DNA of 64,000 bases from Spizellomyces sp. 'palustris' (taxonomy: Eukaryota > Chytridiomycota > Chytridiomycetes > Spizellomycetales > Spizellomycetaceae), in assembly GCA_006535965.1 (NCBI GenBank), contig QEAR01000080.1, positions 30,014 through 94,013 on the forward strand, written 5' to 3'. Under the pieces are notes generated by a model. It did no database searches, was not told the DNA's origin, and worked only from the letters and a program-made list of their open reading frames with translations. This document shows positions 1 through 11,760 of this stretch, piece by piece. The translations under genes were made by a program, and so were the position numbers. Positions within the stretch are counted from its first letter, which is position 1. Every line of letters starts with the position of its first letter.

Positions 1-2776
1 TTCTACTGAGATTTCGAGGTAATATCGGTGTGGGGCATTCTCGGTTGGGATTCAGGACCATCTTTCGGGCTGAGCCCCCGCCAGCCTCTCGCTTTTCGAC
101 AAGCCGAGTGATCTGTTGCGAGGCAAGCGTCATGGGTTGAGACATTGTCGTTTGGGCAAAGTTTTTGATCATGGCCAATGTTTCTCTATCCATTGGGTCG
201 TCATCCAGGGCGTAGGTTTCGATCCAGTTCTTGATAGTGTTGAACACTCGGAGACGGACGGGTGTCAGTTTCTTTTCGACCCAAAGTTCCATTTCTTGAG
301 TCGTTAGTTCTGAAGGAGGGTGAATACTGAAACGCTTAAGGAGGAGGTCAATGAACTCGATCGAGTTGGTGAAGGAGCGGTAAGTGAGGAGGAACGTGAG
401 AGTGAAATCTGGATCTAGCGAATCGTGTAGGGTTAGCCGCTCAACCAGAGCTTTGAGCGTTCCACCCTTGACTTTCCCTTCCATGTTGAACACAATATCA
501 TCATGCTTGTAATCGTATGCTAAGAACCGAGGTATGTCGTTGACAGGCTTCCGAGGAACTGGTTCGGGGGGTGCTTCAACGCCCAGGATTTGCTGGATTT
601 TACTTGAGCCTTTCGACGGTCGTCTTTCTGGGCTCGCGCCTTTATCCAAGAAATCCTCATCGGGAATCACGCTCAATGGCGCTGCCGGCGCCTGCGCCGG
701 CTTCTCGGAAATTGCCGATGAAGACATGGACCGACCAAAGAACGGCCGGACAGGGTCATCCGTCGTGCTCATTCCGTCCAAATCCTTTTCTCCATTTTCG
801 GGAATGCCGCCTAGACTGTTCGGTCCCAAGACGGACAAGGACATGGCTCTTCGGGGTCGTACAGCAGCTTCCGAAAGACGCCTTGTCTGTCCATACTGCT
901 CAATATAATTCTGCAAGGTCAATTGTTCCAAAGACTCTTTTTCTTCTATTAGGAACTTTGTCGATATGAGCAAATCCTTCACCGCTTTTTCCACCAGTCC
1001 AGTGCTGAGAATAACCTGTTCGACTGCATTACTCGGCGCTAGCGGATTAGTAGCCGTTTGAGTGGCCATCACAAGGCCAGAAATAGAATTGTAAAGAGTG
1101 AGCCGGTTCACTTTGAAATCGACAGTCAATTCCTCGCTTAATGAATCCAGCGGAAGTTCGTCCACAAGCGCTAGAAAGTTGCCGACTTCAGTGACCATGG
1201 ATTTGACTTGGGTGATGAGCATTGACGAGCTACATTGATCATCTCGAACGCTTTTGACCATTCTTGATATCATTTGCACAACAGAGCGCGTGTATCTTTC
1301 CAGTTGCGCAATCAGCTCCGAGTTTGTTTGCTGGGAAAGTGCCTGACTATCCGCTTGGTTGTTTGCGCTATCCGCAGAGGAAACGCTTCCTCGATCGCCA
1401 TTTGGCCGGCCAGCAGGAATACCCGATGGCTCTATCTGCCCTTCTAGAATTGCTTCCGTACCATCCACAATATCGCTCATCCGCACCTCTACACCGGCTT
1501 CCTGGGCAGCGGCTACAAAATGACGGACCGCGAGTAAAACTTCGCTCGCGGCCTGCTGCATTTTGGAAACAGCATCGGGAGGGGGCCATACCCCAGATGC
1601 CAGTTTTGCAGAGAGAACCAGCTTGGAAAGTGAACTCATAATGTGCCGGTGATGCATCTTTAGCATCTTGTGCGAAGCGACTAACGGAGCATCCTTTCGT
1701 GCCGTTCCGGACGCGTAGAGCATGATACGGATAGATTCAACTATAGAGGAAGACTGTGGAATGAACCTTTCCTTTATGCTATGTTTCGCGGAATGGTTTA
1801 GATGATGAATTGCTTGAACAATATCTGCAGTGAGCTTATTCCACGAAACTTTCAAAGCATCCTCAGCGCTAAGAGAGATTGCCGGTTGGGAAGAGATACT
1901 GCTTGACGAATGCTCAGAGACGTTTGAACTATCGCTGGCTTGTCGACGATGCAATTTGGCTACCAGGATGCCTGTTTCCATATCAATGTCCTCCAAGCTC
2001 CACGTTGTCTCGTCCGTTAGCATATTGTAATAATACGTCCGTCCTTCTGCGGTCATTTTTTTCCCCCAATTAGGAGGCATCCCGTCCGCGTGATTTCCTG
2101 GTCGAGGTATTGATCCAGACTTTGATCGGAAGCTGCCGAAAGATGAGGATGCGGCCGACATTGGCGAGAGGGGTCCCGCAGACATTGGCGCAGAGGACGC
2201 TGGAGATAAGGCTGGAGCGGATTCAGAATCACTCATCGTACCGGAGAACGGGCGCGACCATCGGGTCTCTTTTGTCAAAGCATTATAATATACAGGTCCG
2301 CCTGTCTCCGCCTCGTACACGATCCAACCGTCTGGCAGGTCTAGACTCGCTGGTACACTCACATACGCCGAATCGCGAGGTAGAACATCAACAGCCGGAC
2401 CAAACGACGCGGGAGTCTGCGCTGTTGTCACGCCAGTCTCTCGATTGTAATAGTATACCGTTCCACTGTCGCCGATCTGTCGTATCCAAGGTCCGCTCTA
2501 TTTCAGATCCAAATGTAAGCATCTAGAAGGCATACGGAAACCGCGGGGTAAAAGGTATCAAACCTTCAATTGCTCGGCGGGCGGTGCATCAGTCAAAGTT
2601 TCCATGTCGCTCACATAGTTTGACGGGAACCATCCTCTTTCACCATTGCATAGTCCATCCCACCACCCGCTTTCTAGTTGCGTCAGCACCTGAATGACAT
2701 CCCCCTTTCGAAAAGTCAAGCTGGACTCTTCCGCCCCGGTATAATCATACAAAGCCCGTACGACTCTCTTTGTCAT
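1..2776 (-). CDS. Cdc25-type Ras guanine-nucleotide exchange factor, 5' part (SH3-WW-WW-WW-REM...)
   Basis: N-terminal part of a RasGEF; the gene runs off the left edge. Exon 1 (2776-2564) encodes an SH3 domain at about residues 4-58, with ALYDYTGAEESSLTF at its start and GWFPSNYV at its end. After an intron (2563-2498, acceptor AATAG) one long exon stays open to base 1. It holds three WW-like units: one around GTVYYYNRETG, one around GPVYYNALTKETRW, and one around RTYYYNMLTDETTW. A long helical, Ser-rich middle follows, then a RasGEF N-terminal (REM) motif at about bases 430-200, with FTLTFLLTYRSF and RVFNTIKNWIET. The catalytic Cdc25 domain must lie beyond the window. Fungal Cdc25 homologues activate Ras upstream of cAMP signalling and usually start with SH3; the WW repeats are an extra. 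The family is certain; the target GTPase is inferred. Confidence 0.93.
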
Positions 2777-5010
2777 GGTCCCCGAGGAAGCGCCAAAATT
2801 CTGAACAGTCAGGCAAGCTCAACGTCAAGTGCAAAAAACACAATTGCGGTTTGTTGCAAAGAGCAAGCAGAAACCCGAACTACCAGTCTTTTCGTCCTGC
2901 AACCTGGCCTCGTGGTGGTCAGAGAGAGAAAACAAAAATCTGGGTTTGTTTGCAAAGTAAACTTTTGGAGGAAAACCAAAGCAACAAAAGCCCTTTTGCC
3001 AACACGAGCCTTTGAACAGTTTGGATGTTGGAAAAAGAAGGTCTTTGTGCGTGGGAGAAAGTCAGCCGACGGGTGAGTCACAGCACCCTAAATTGGTTAA
3101 TGAAATGTGTAAATGTAAAAAGGCAAACTTGGGCGCGAAGTCGTACGTGAAACACCAAGGGAGGCTTTGAAAGTTGGGGAGGCTTTTTGCCCAATGGCGT
3201 TTTTCTTTTTGTTTTATTGCAACAGATGGGAAGAATAGCCAAAGCGGCTCAGTGAATTTGGGATGCAGGAGGGATATATACCACCGACAAGAGCGACGAA
3301 ACCATGGCAAAACAAATGGGCAAGTAAACATGTTTAAAACGATGACAAAGAACAATGTTTGAAAGAGCAAATGGGAATCAACGATCCCCCGAAACTCTAG
3401 TGTTCAACATTGAAAAGCTTACTCGACTGGCTCAACAACAAATCTAACTGTGCTACGAGATGAGGCAGCCTGTTTCACGGCAGCTCCGTGAATAACCAGA
3501 AAGAACCTAGCCCAAAGTCATTGTTTTTTTTATAAAACACACAATCACCAAAATCTTGTCCTCCCTCGCCCATGAGGCAGTTTATCTTGCTCACAAGCAA
3601 ATGGGCAAATCATTCGTTTGTTCGTCCGCTGGCTGGTAACGAATACCAGTGACCAACAACACCTTTCTCAAAAAGAGGGGGGCTGATTGCATAGCTGAAA
3701 GTGTTCGGCCAAGGAACAACGGAGGATGGCTCCATTGGAATTGAACAGAAATCCATGAACAAATGATGATTTACCAGGAACTGGGAAAAGCTGGCAACAA
3801 ACATCACAGGCTGTTGCCCATCAAAGGGTGCCAACTGTCAAAAAGACAACCTTTCAACACCTGCATCCCAGCCGATCACCTAGGCCGATCACCTTTGACT
3901 GCAAACAGATAACAAGGTCGGAATTTTAGCTCCGTTCGACGGTCGATATATGCGTTGATGAACAAACTAATTTGGCGGAACAGAGATAACGCTAGCAAAG
4001 CTGCCAACCAGCCTGTTCTGCCAACTCATCTGGCATCTCTACTCTACTGAAAATCACATAGTGTGCCCCGAGCATTGGTCCGACAACACAGCAAGAGAGA
4101 GAATAACCAAACCCCAATTGGGCAGGCTGCCCAATACAGAAATGAACAACAAATATAAAGGCCACCGAATACACCTCTCTTTTTTTTTTCTCTCTCTTTT
4201 TACATTTACCACAATTCGTTTCGACATTTCTTGCCAAGGTCTGGCGAGTCTGCTGCCTTTCTTTTTTCTGTCGTTTTTCAATATTTCCTCATTGCTCAAC
4301 TTGATTAAGCCAATCCTTGTTCAATCAACTCATTACCCTTGCAACTTTTTGGGCGCGTATGACAAGTGGTTAAGGGCGAATCGTATACAATCGCTTAAAT
4401 ATCGGAGATCCGTTCCCCCCGCATCATTCTGAACGAATACGAGGCCTACTGGATGGGACCTCTTGGAGCACTACAATACACACACAGAATGCAAACCAGA
4501 TGGGGCACATAAACTATGGACGGCGGATCACTTGAACAGACCCCTTTGCACTGGTTTATTCATACATTGGATCCTTCGTTTTGCGGACACATACGTTAGT
4601 CAGAATTCCCTGTAATGCACACTGCAGGTACACACCATGTGCAGGGACAGGCTACTGCGAAAGATCACCGGTTCCGATAGCCATCGATAAGTCCAAAAAA
4701 AAAACAGTATTTGTAAAATGTACACGCGCGCATAATATAATTAAAGACGAGATGACAAAATACAAGAATGCAAGCTGAGCGTGAAACACACAAGAGTTCA
4801 GATCGTCTATCTACGTCACTATGAAACAAAAACATGAAGCGCCAAGTCCACCTCTACCACCCTCTGAATCCCTTGTCCAAACTCAGCCTACCCCATCTCT
4901 CTCTTATTACATGGCCCGCACGCAAGAGAACACGTACTACTACTATATGATTACAGGACCCCACACCAAAAATCCCAAAGTGCTAATGTTCCCAAAACAG
5001 TGAATTGAGT
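2777..5010. other. gene-poor intergenic region, 2.2 kb
   Basis: No open frame here shows a recognisable domain or convincing splice-joined exons. The left part must hold the RasGEF promoter, and the right part the 3' UTR of the H+-ATPase gene. The stretch is A/T- and homopolymer-rich. It has one short tandem duplication of ccgatcacct around 3873-3894. I see no tRNA cloverleaf and no transposon ends. Confidence 0.6.
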
Positions 5011-7988
5011 CTATGCGTTTTCGATGGCGTAAGTAACGTTGATAGTCGTTGACGAGTCGCCATTTGCCTTGATAGCGGCGAGAGTCTTCTTCGACTTGAA
5101 GGCCAGGATGGCGTGGGACAGGACGACAACCTTTCGTGCCTTTGCCCAGTTGGCCATAACGCGGGCGAATTCGGCCTTTCTGGCAATGCGCTTCTCGAGT
5201 TCCGCCCGACGCTTGGGCGAAGGCCACAACCGTGCGGTAAGCTCGAACGACCACTTCTTGATCACAAACACTTTGACGATATCGAGGATCATGAACATGA
5301 CCAACGAGACGCACATAACAGACACACCCCATGCCCAACCACTGGAAGGAACAGAACGACCATTAGAATCTGCAAGACAAACCGAAAGATACCACAGGGA
5401 ACAATAGACTTACATTGGGTGAGCTTCGAAGAACTCTACACCGTAGATCGACATGAACATGGCAACGACCTGGGTACCAATAATGGCGAAGGCAAAGATG
5501 GGCGATGGGATCGATTTCCAGAACCACGTAGGGAGACGAGTAGAGAAGATGACAAAATGAGGGCAAGAGGAAATCTGCAAGTACATGATCGTGTGGAGCG
5601 TGTCATCGTTTACGTCGAAGTGGTATTTGGCAATCAAAAAGTGCGCGAAGGAGATGATCATAAGGAGGAATCCCAGAATAAACGAGAGAGACAACAGTTG
5701 ACCGAGCCTCCACTTGTCAGGGCGCTTTGAGATTCTGGCGTTGTCAACAGAAATCACAAGAGTTGCGGCGTCGTTGAGCACAGCAATCAAAAGCACGAGA
5801 CGATCAGGCAATGTGAAGTTGAACACAAGGATTGAGATGAAGAAGAACAGCAAGAAGTGGATCGTGGATGCAATACGGTAAAGAGCGTAGGATCGCATAC
5901 GTTGGAAGATGGCACGGGAGGTCTTGACACCGTCAACAATTGTAGAAAGACCAGAAGCCAAAAGAACAATATCGGCAGCGGAACGGGCAGCATCAGTACA
6001 TCCTTCAACAGCGATACCAACATTGGCCTTCTTGAGGGCTGGCGCATCGTTCACACCATCACCAGTCATGCCGACGAGTTGACCACGGTTCTGCATAAGT
6101 TCGACCACACGGTATTTGTGTTCAGGAATGACGTGAGCGAAACCATCAGCCTTAATAACACGGTCAGTCAGTGCTTCTTCATCGAGACGGCTGTCAGTCA
6201 AGGCGTGAGCATCCAAAATCGCACGATTCATGCCAAGACGTTGGGCGACTTCTTTGGCGATAATCAATTGGTCTCCAGTAATCATCTTAACGGTAATACC
6301 AAGTTTGAGGCATTCGGCGATCGTGTGGGCAGAGTCAGGGCGGGGGGGATCCAAGAGGGAAATCATACCAACCATTTCAAACTTGGTCATTTCGGGATCA
6401 ACGGTACGGGCAACACCCAAAGCACGGAGACCACGACGGGCAAAGTCATTAACAGCATCGCCAGCCTGTTCATGTCCGCCAACCATGCGAATGATGACCG
6501 GGGGAGCACCCTTGATGGTACGGAACTTTTCTCCAGTCTCAAGGTTGGTGACAGTGGCCTCAGTGTATTTGGACGTAGGGTTGAACGGAATGAAACCATT
6601 GACTTTGTAGCCGGGGATGTTGTGCTGCTGGGTACGGTTCTGCAAGATGGTCACACGGTCTTCGGCAGCAGCGCGAACGGCAAGCTCGATGGCGTCCTGG
6701 GCTCCAGGCTCAGAAGCCATGTAAGCGTAGGTAAGGAGATCTTGATCAGTGTAACTTTCGCCACTGCCTTCGAAGTCAGTAGACGTGTTTCCTTTCTTGG
6801 AGAGGTAAGGTTTGTCAAAGGTAAGCTCGTTGAGAGTGAGGGTACCAGTCTTATCAGAGCAGAGAGTAGAGACGGACGCGAGCTCTTCAATCGCAGTGAG
6901 ACGCTTAACAATAACCTTCTTCTTGGCAAGTTGTCCAGCACCGACGGCCATGGTCACGGACATGACGGTGGGAAGACCAACAGGAATAGCAGCAATCGTA
7001 AGAATCAAGACTGTCTTGAGAGCTTCCTTGAATGGCATGTCACGGGCCACCTTCTGGACGATGAAGATGATAACCACCATGAACAGGGAGATAACGATGA
7101 GGAAGTTACCGATGTGGTTGATGATCTTCTGGAAGTGCCCTTCGTCATTTGTGAGGCTAATTAGGTTCGCAGCGCGACCAATGTACGTGTTGATACCCGT
7201 TTTGGTGACGACAGCAAGCATTTGACCTTGTTTGCAAATGGACGAAGAGTAGGCGATGGCACCCTTGCCTTTGTTGACGGGGAGGGATTCACCAGTAAGG
7301 GCAGCTTGGTCGATTTGGAGGGTACCTTCAGTCTCTTCACCAGTGACGCCGACTCCAAGGAGACGACAGTCAGCGGGGATAATGTCACCGAGACGGATAG
7401 CGATGATATCACCAGGAACCAAAAGACGAGATTCGACTTCAACGAGTGTGCTGTTACGCCATGCACGGCAGTGAAGGGCAAGAGTGTTCTTCAACGCATC
7501 CAAGGCACTTTCGGCCTTTGCCTCCTCGTAGTAACCAATGACGGCATTGGCAATCAACACAAACACCAAGATACCGAAATCAATCCAGTTTCCGAGAACG
7601 GCACAAACAATGGCGGCGATTTCAAGCAAGTAAGAGATGGCACCGCCAAAGAAAGAAAGGAACTTGAGAATCGGGTTTGTCTTTTTCTCAGGGATTTCTG
7701 CGAATCAGAGAGATGAGTTGCCTGTCACCCAACATGACCAGTCGACAAATGTATGTACCATTGGGACCAAACTGTTCCAAGCGGGCAGTGGCTTGAGCAT
7801 CCGTCAGACCTTCAAGGGGGGGAGTCTGAAGGAGTGCCTCCAACTCTGGGTCAATGTCATCCGTAACCTCAACATGAGCCTCCTCCGGCTGAGTGCTCTT
7901 TGCTATAATCGGATGAAAACGCGTCAAACCAAAGGATGATTTCAGAAAACTCAGTCAAAAGAAACAAACCTTTGTCTGTCTCAGTCAT
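5011..7988 (-). CDS. PMA1: plasma-membrane P-type H+-ATPase (type IIIA)
   Basis: Proton-pumping ATPase of the plasma membrane that drives secondary transport. Four exons: 7988-7970 (19 nt), 7902-7759, 7697-5414 and 5341-5011; all introns are GT-AG and the sum gives 925 residues, normal for fungal Pma1. Visible landmarks are the actuator motif LTGESLPVNKG, the phosphorylation site CSDKTGTLT with its Asp near residue 335, IKGAPPVIIR, and the hinge motif MTGDGVNDAPAL. Ten membrane helices are expected, with the TIAAIPVGLPTVMS helix before the phosphorylation domain. The soluble C-terminal tail is the autoinhibitory region in yeast Pma1. Codon use is strongly biased, as in highly expressed genes, which leaves a long open antisense frame (5857-7164). 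The start is the only in-frame ATG upstream of the conserved N-terminus and gives MTETDK. Confidence 0.97.
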
Positions 7989-9780
7989 GTTTATCAGTAT
8001 AAACGATGAGGAAATCTACAGCGAGAGCGCAACGAAAGCAAAAGAAAACCAAAGCTTGGAAATGTACAGAAAGGTGGGAGGAGGGAGGAGGGAGGAGGAA
8101 CGGGATGAACGTCGAGTAGGGTGAAGAAGCGAGAGGAAGTAATCCGAACCCGTCTGCTCCTTATATCTGCTCTCCCCCCCCCAAAAACCCCTTCCCTTTT
8201 GATTTGCCAGTGTGGGAAATAAGAAAAAAAAAAAAAGAGACACTTTCCAAATTGGGGGCGTGTCACACACGGTGGGTTGGGTGTGGAGTTTTTCCTTTTC
8301 TCTATTTTGAAAATGGGACCTTTTTTCCCACCAGGCCAGGCCGTCTTCAACACCGATAACCCTCGTAGAGGCAATATTTGTGTCTCCATCCAATATCGGG
8401 GGCGAAAAACTTGGATTGCTTATCGCGAAACACAACCAGAAATGTTTCATCCTGAAACCCTTGTATCCGTGTATGGATATATTGCACCGTTTCAGATTAA
8501 ATGAACCAACCAGAAACGGGGACACTAACACGAGGCGTATGGCCCCTGTCTCCCAAAACGCCCGCCCGCCCCGTGAACCGGCGTCTCGGAAGGAGTCGTG
8601 TCCGGCGCCTCAATTTCTCGTGTGGAGACTCTTGCAAGTCTGCCGTTCATTAGCAACTATTTGTTGAATAATCGGAACTACCCATCCCAAAACATGGCCG
8701 TTGCGGATATCCTTTTGGGTTTCTACGACGTATGAATTCATTTGGATGAAATAATATTCCAACATGGAAGTTCCGCTGCCATCGAGGGCTACCAGAAGAA
8801 AAAGAGCGTTCTGCCCAAAAATGGTCTGCCTATTTTTGGCTGGCTGCGTTGGCTTGCTGGTGTGGTGCTGGGTTGGCGCGGGGCTTAGTCAACCAAAAAA
8901 AAAGAAAGTCGCGTGTCGCCAGCATGGGAAAAGTAAGAGGCAAGTTCGCGCCATTTTCGAATTGTTCTTCCGGGTCCTTGCGGGTTCAAGTTGTCTCTTA
9001 TCTCTGGCCTCTCGTCTCAGAGGAGATGATCGGAGCGATTCAAAAAAAGAAAGCGATTGGGGATTGTCACGAGACCTCATCGATTTTCAAGTTTTAAGGT
9101 TTTCTGATCACACTACGTGCAACACATGCGCATCTGATAACCATAGCGAAACACACACAACATACAATGTGGAATACAGGGCATTGTGTGATGTTTTGGC
9201 AGCAATGTACAGTCAGTGCACATAAGTCAGGGAATGTAGGTTGGTACAAAATGGATGGTACACCTTGGACACGCAATGTTAAAGGTGGCGGGCAAGCGGC
9301 CTGTAGAGTTATTCCCTGTCTTCAGCTGCTACTACAACGTCGGCAACAGTCCTGTCAAAGGCACCAACTGGACAATGGCATCCTCCCCAACACGTCCGCA
9401 ACACGGCGCAAAAAAGCAACCAGCCGAGGGTCGACCCAACTGAATGGCAACTAAAAAACCCGGTTAGAGCCAAATTAGCCGGTGACAACCAAACTACTGA
9501 GGGCCATCCAACCGGCCGAGAAGCCAAAACAGGCAATATGACTTGCCCTATTTGGGCAGTTGCTGGTGACCTCATCTGACTGACATCAGCGTTTTACCCA
9601 ACCTCCCAAAGGTATTTGGGGAACTGGGCTTTTTTGAACCTTTCTCCATGTTTTGTCTTTGGAGCTAACAGCACTGCGATTACTGTCTTCTTTTGCCAGG
9701 GCTCAAGGTAATGTGCAAATGGAGACAGTGGAGACAAGGCGCAAAACTCATCGTGACACATCCCATTCATAGCATATCTC
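7989..9780. other. H+-ATPase promoter and gene-poor DNA
   Basis: Upstream region of the H+-ATPase gene. It has pyrimidine/purine-rich tracts: a C-run near 8175, an A-run near 8224-8236 and GGAGGAG repeats near 8075-8100, as is common in strong fungal promoters. Several open frames of 60-150 codons lie between 8260 and 9580, but none shows a domain, a family pattern or sensible splice partners, so I do not call them genes. Confidence 0.55.
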
Positions 9781-9801
9781 ATATATCACAAAAAAACACA
9801 C

Positions 9802-10029
9802 ATGTCGCTTCCGTTCCCCGTGATTTGTTGCGAATTTGGCACAACCGACAACCCATGTCGATGCAAAGTCGTCGGTCCTACGCTGGGGTTCATTTTTGCA
9901 TGCTTTGCTGCGATTCTGTGCTGGCCTTTGGGGTTGTTGGTCTGGTGCTGTTTTAGGGAAACGGGGACAGCTTTGTTTGCGACGCCTGCAAATGTTTGGG
10001 CAGGGACATCTGCATGTATACCGTTCTGA
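9802..10029 (+). CDS. possible small Cys-rich one-pass membrane protein (doubtful)
   Basis: A 75-codon frame starting at an ATG. It has a Cys-rich head (ICCEFGTTDNPCRC), one hydrophobic helix (FIFACFAAILCWPLGLLVW) and a CC just after it. This layout resembles small BRI3-like membrane proteins, in which a C-terminal CxxC normally follows the helix. Here the CxxC-like residues (CDACKC) appear in another frame right after the helix, following an in-frame TAG. Either a one-base frame change has broken the gene, or a splice I cannot place joins the frames, or the resemblance is chance. There is no neighbour support. Confidence 0.25.
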   Translation: MSLPFPVICCEFGTTDNPCRCKVVGPTLGFIFACFAAILCWPLGLLVWCCFRETGTALFATPANVWAGTSACIPF

Positions 10030-10400
10030 CGAGGGGTTTTGGGGCCAGTATGTGGAGTGCATGGTTGCTGAATTGTTGAGATAGAGTCAATATATACCTT
10101 GTAGCCAAGAAGTGAGCTTCTGTGGGAATGCTAGTTTCCTCTAACAGCCATCATGACACTTGTGTGTCATAGGTGCTATTCCACCTCTAATGAACGGGCT
10201 CTGTCTTTTGTATCTCATTTTGCTAGTGGCTCACCTTATCGCTAAGGTCGGGTCCCGCAGTATGCACAACGCCAGACGCACTATGCAGATGACTCTCGCG
10301 AACATGCTCATCAAGATATGATGAGAATTCTCACTTTCACGTATTCATTGCCGTTGAGTTCGGAGTTGAACTCTAACAGAAAGTTTTTGAAAGAGTTTCC

Positions 10401-11090
10401 TTGTTTCGCCAAACTCTTTGTTGTAATCTCTCGTTTGGATGGTTTCGAAGCAGATTTGGTCAAACTCCTGCTCAAAGGGGTATGCAAGACCAGGCTCCCG
10501 CTCCGGGTGCTATTCATCAAACCTCTGCTCAAATTAGAATTGCAAGGGCAGGTTTCAAGCGGTTTTGGTTCAAACTGGTCAATGAAGAATGCAAAGCCCA
10601 AGCTCCCTCTGAGGGAATTTGTGCCACCCCCATCTCAGCCACCTTACCAACTGGGTATTCAGTTCCAGAATATTCATCCTTGTTTCTGGGTTGGGTACAG
10701 GGTTCGTTTCCGCCGAGGCGTCCGGTTGTACCTATTCAGGAACCGGAGTGGAAGAATGTGGTTGATGGACGGGCTCAACAGTAGCAGTAGCAGTAGCAGC
10801 GGCAGCAGTAACCGCTACCTCTAGTTCAAGCTCAACCGGCTCCTCCTGCAAGTGCACATCGGCCTCAACCAGCACCTTTTACCGGCTGCATCACCAGCTG
10901 AACCCACACCGCCCATGCGGCTGAACGAAATGGCCAGATTGTTTTATTGTACTTTTTGCTGGAAATGCTGGATTGCGCTTGCTGTTCCTCGATTGGATAT
11001 TTTGGAAGCATTGAGGAATCCTCCTTGCCGTTGTTGACAATGATTGGGGAAAAAACTCCGAATGTTCAGCAAACGAGGTCTGGAATCATT
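10401..11090 (+). pseudogene. decayed coding-like stretch, Q/P-rich with CAG/TAG triplets
   Basis: One frame reads as protein-like sequence for about 690 bases but is interrupted by stops. It begins with FG-containing, Gln/Ala/Pro-rich text (RFGQTPAQRGMQDQAPAPG) and passes a triplet run in which CAG alternates with TAG (10779-10808). It continues as Pro/Ala-rich text (QPAPPASAHRPQPAPF) and ends near an ATT-TGA at about 11090. Turning single C into T in CAG codons creates exactly such stops, so decay of a polyglutamine-containing gene is a fair reading. No family is recognised, and a spliced live gene is not excluded. Confidence 0.3.
10779..10808 (+). repeat. CAG/TAG trinucleotide run
   Basis: Tandem triplets CAG TAG CAG TAG CAG TAG CAG CGG CAG CAG. 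A degenerate microsatellite inside the coding-like stretch. Confidence 0.85.
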
Positions 11091-11688
11091 TGAATAAGGA
11101 GATTTTTGCGCACTACGGTGAGGACCAGATTGATCAATATACATGCATGGAGATGAATGAGGAGGATGGGATTCGAGAGACCCCTTTAAGCTGCCTCGAT
11201 GTTGGCGAGCGATTGTCGCATCCTTTTTTGATCGATTCAGATGTGGCATGTTGGTCATGTGATATGCGAACTGAGGAAATAATAATAACTACCAAGGTGC
11301 TGGAAAAGGATATCCCTAAAAATAAATATAGACTTACCAGTTTGCTTTGTCAAATCATCATTTTTCCAAATCCCCGCCCGCCCCACACCGACATCTTGCA
11401 GCACATCTTGCGACCTTGTCGATCTTGCTGAAAACATCGAAATGTCAACTTTTGGAAAAACAAAAACGATACAAGCTGACAAATAGAAATGGCGACAACG
11501 TTTTCTTTGAATGCACTATTTGTCAGCCAAAGGGATAAAGATAATCCACATTAATAATCCACAGTGACATCACCTTCCTGTACGCCATCGATGTTTAAAC
11601 AGTGCGTAGAGACGGGCATCGGGGAGGAAATTCCACCGCGCTCCTCAAAGGCTGCTGAATGACTGTGCCACTTTACCCCACACAACGT

Positions 11689-11695
11689 TATAAAA
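11689..11695 (+). promoter_or_regulatory. TATA box of the alcohol dehydrogenase gene
   Basis: TATAAAA lies 72 bases before the ATG of the zinc alcohol dehydrogenase, a normal spacing for a fungal TATA element. It is the only clean match in this upstream region. Confidence 0.55.
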
Positions 11696-11760
11696 ACCGA
11701 TCATGTTCCATTTTCTTCCCACAATCGTTCTTTGATCATAAACACACGCATTTTCCCATT

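Noticed and set aside
5857-7164. 435-codon plus-strand open frame
   Set aside because: It is exactly antisense to the H+-ATPase exon, has no domain, and is explained by codon bias.
8764-9225. 153-codon plus-strand frame with a hydrophobic start
   Set aside because: No family pattern, low-complexity Lys run, no splice partner; treated as chance.
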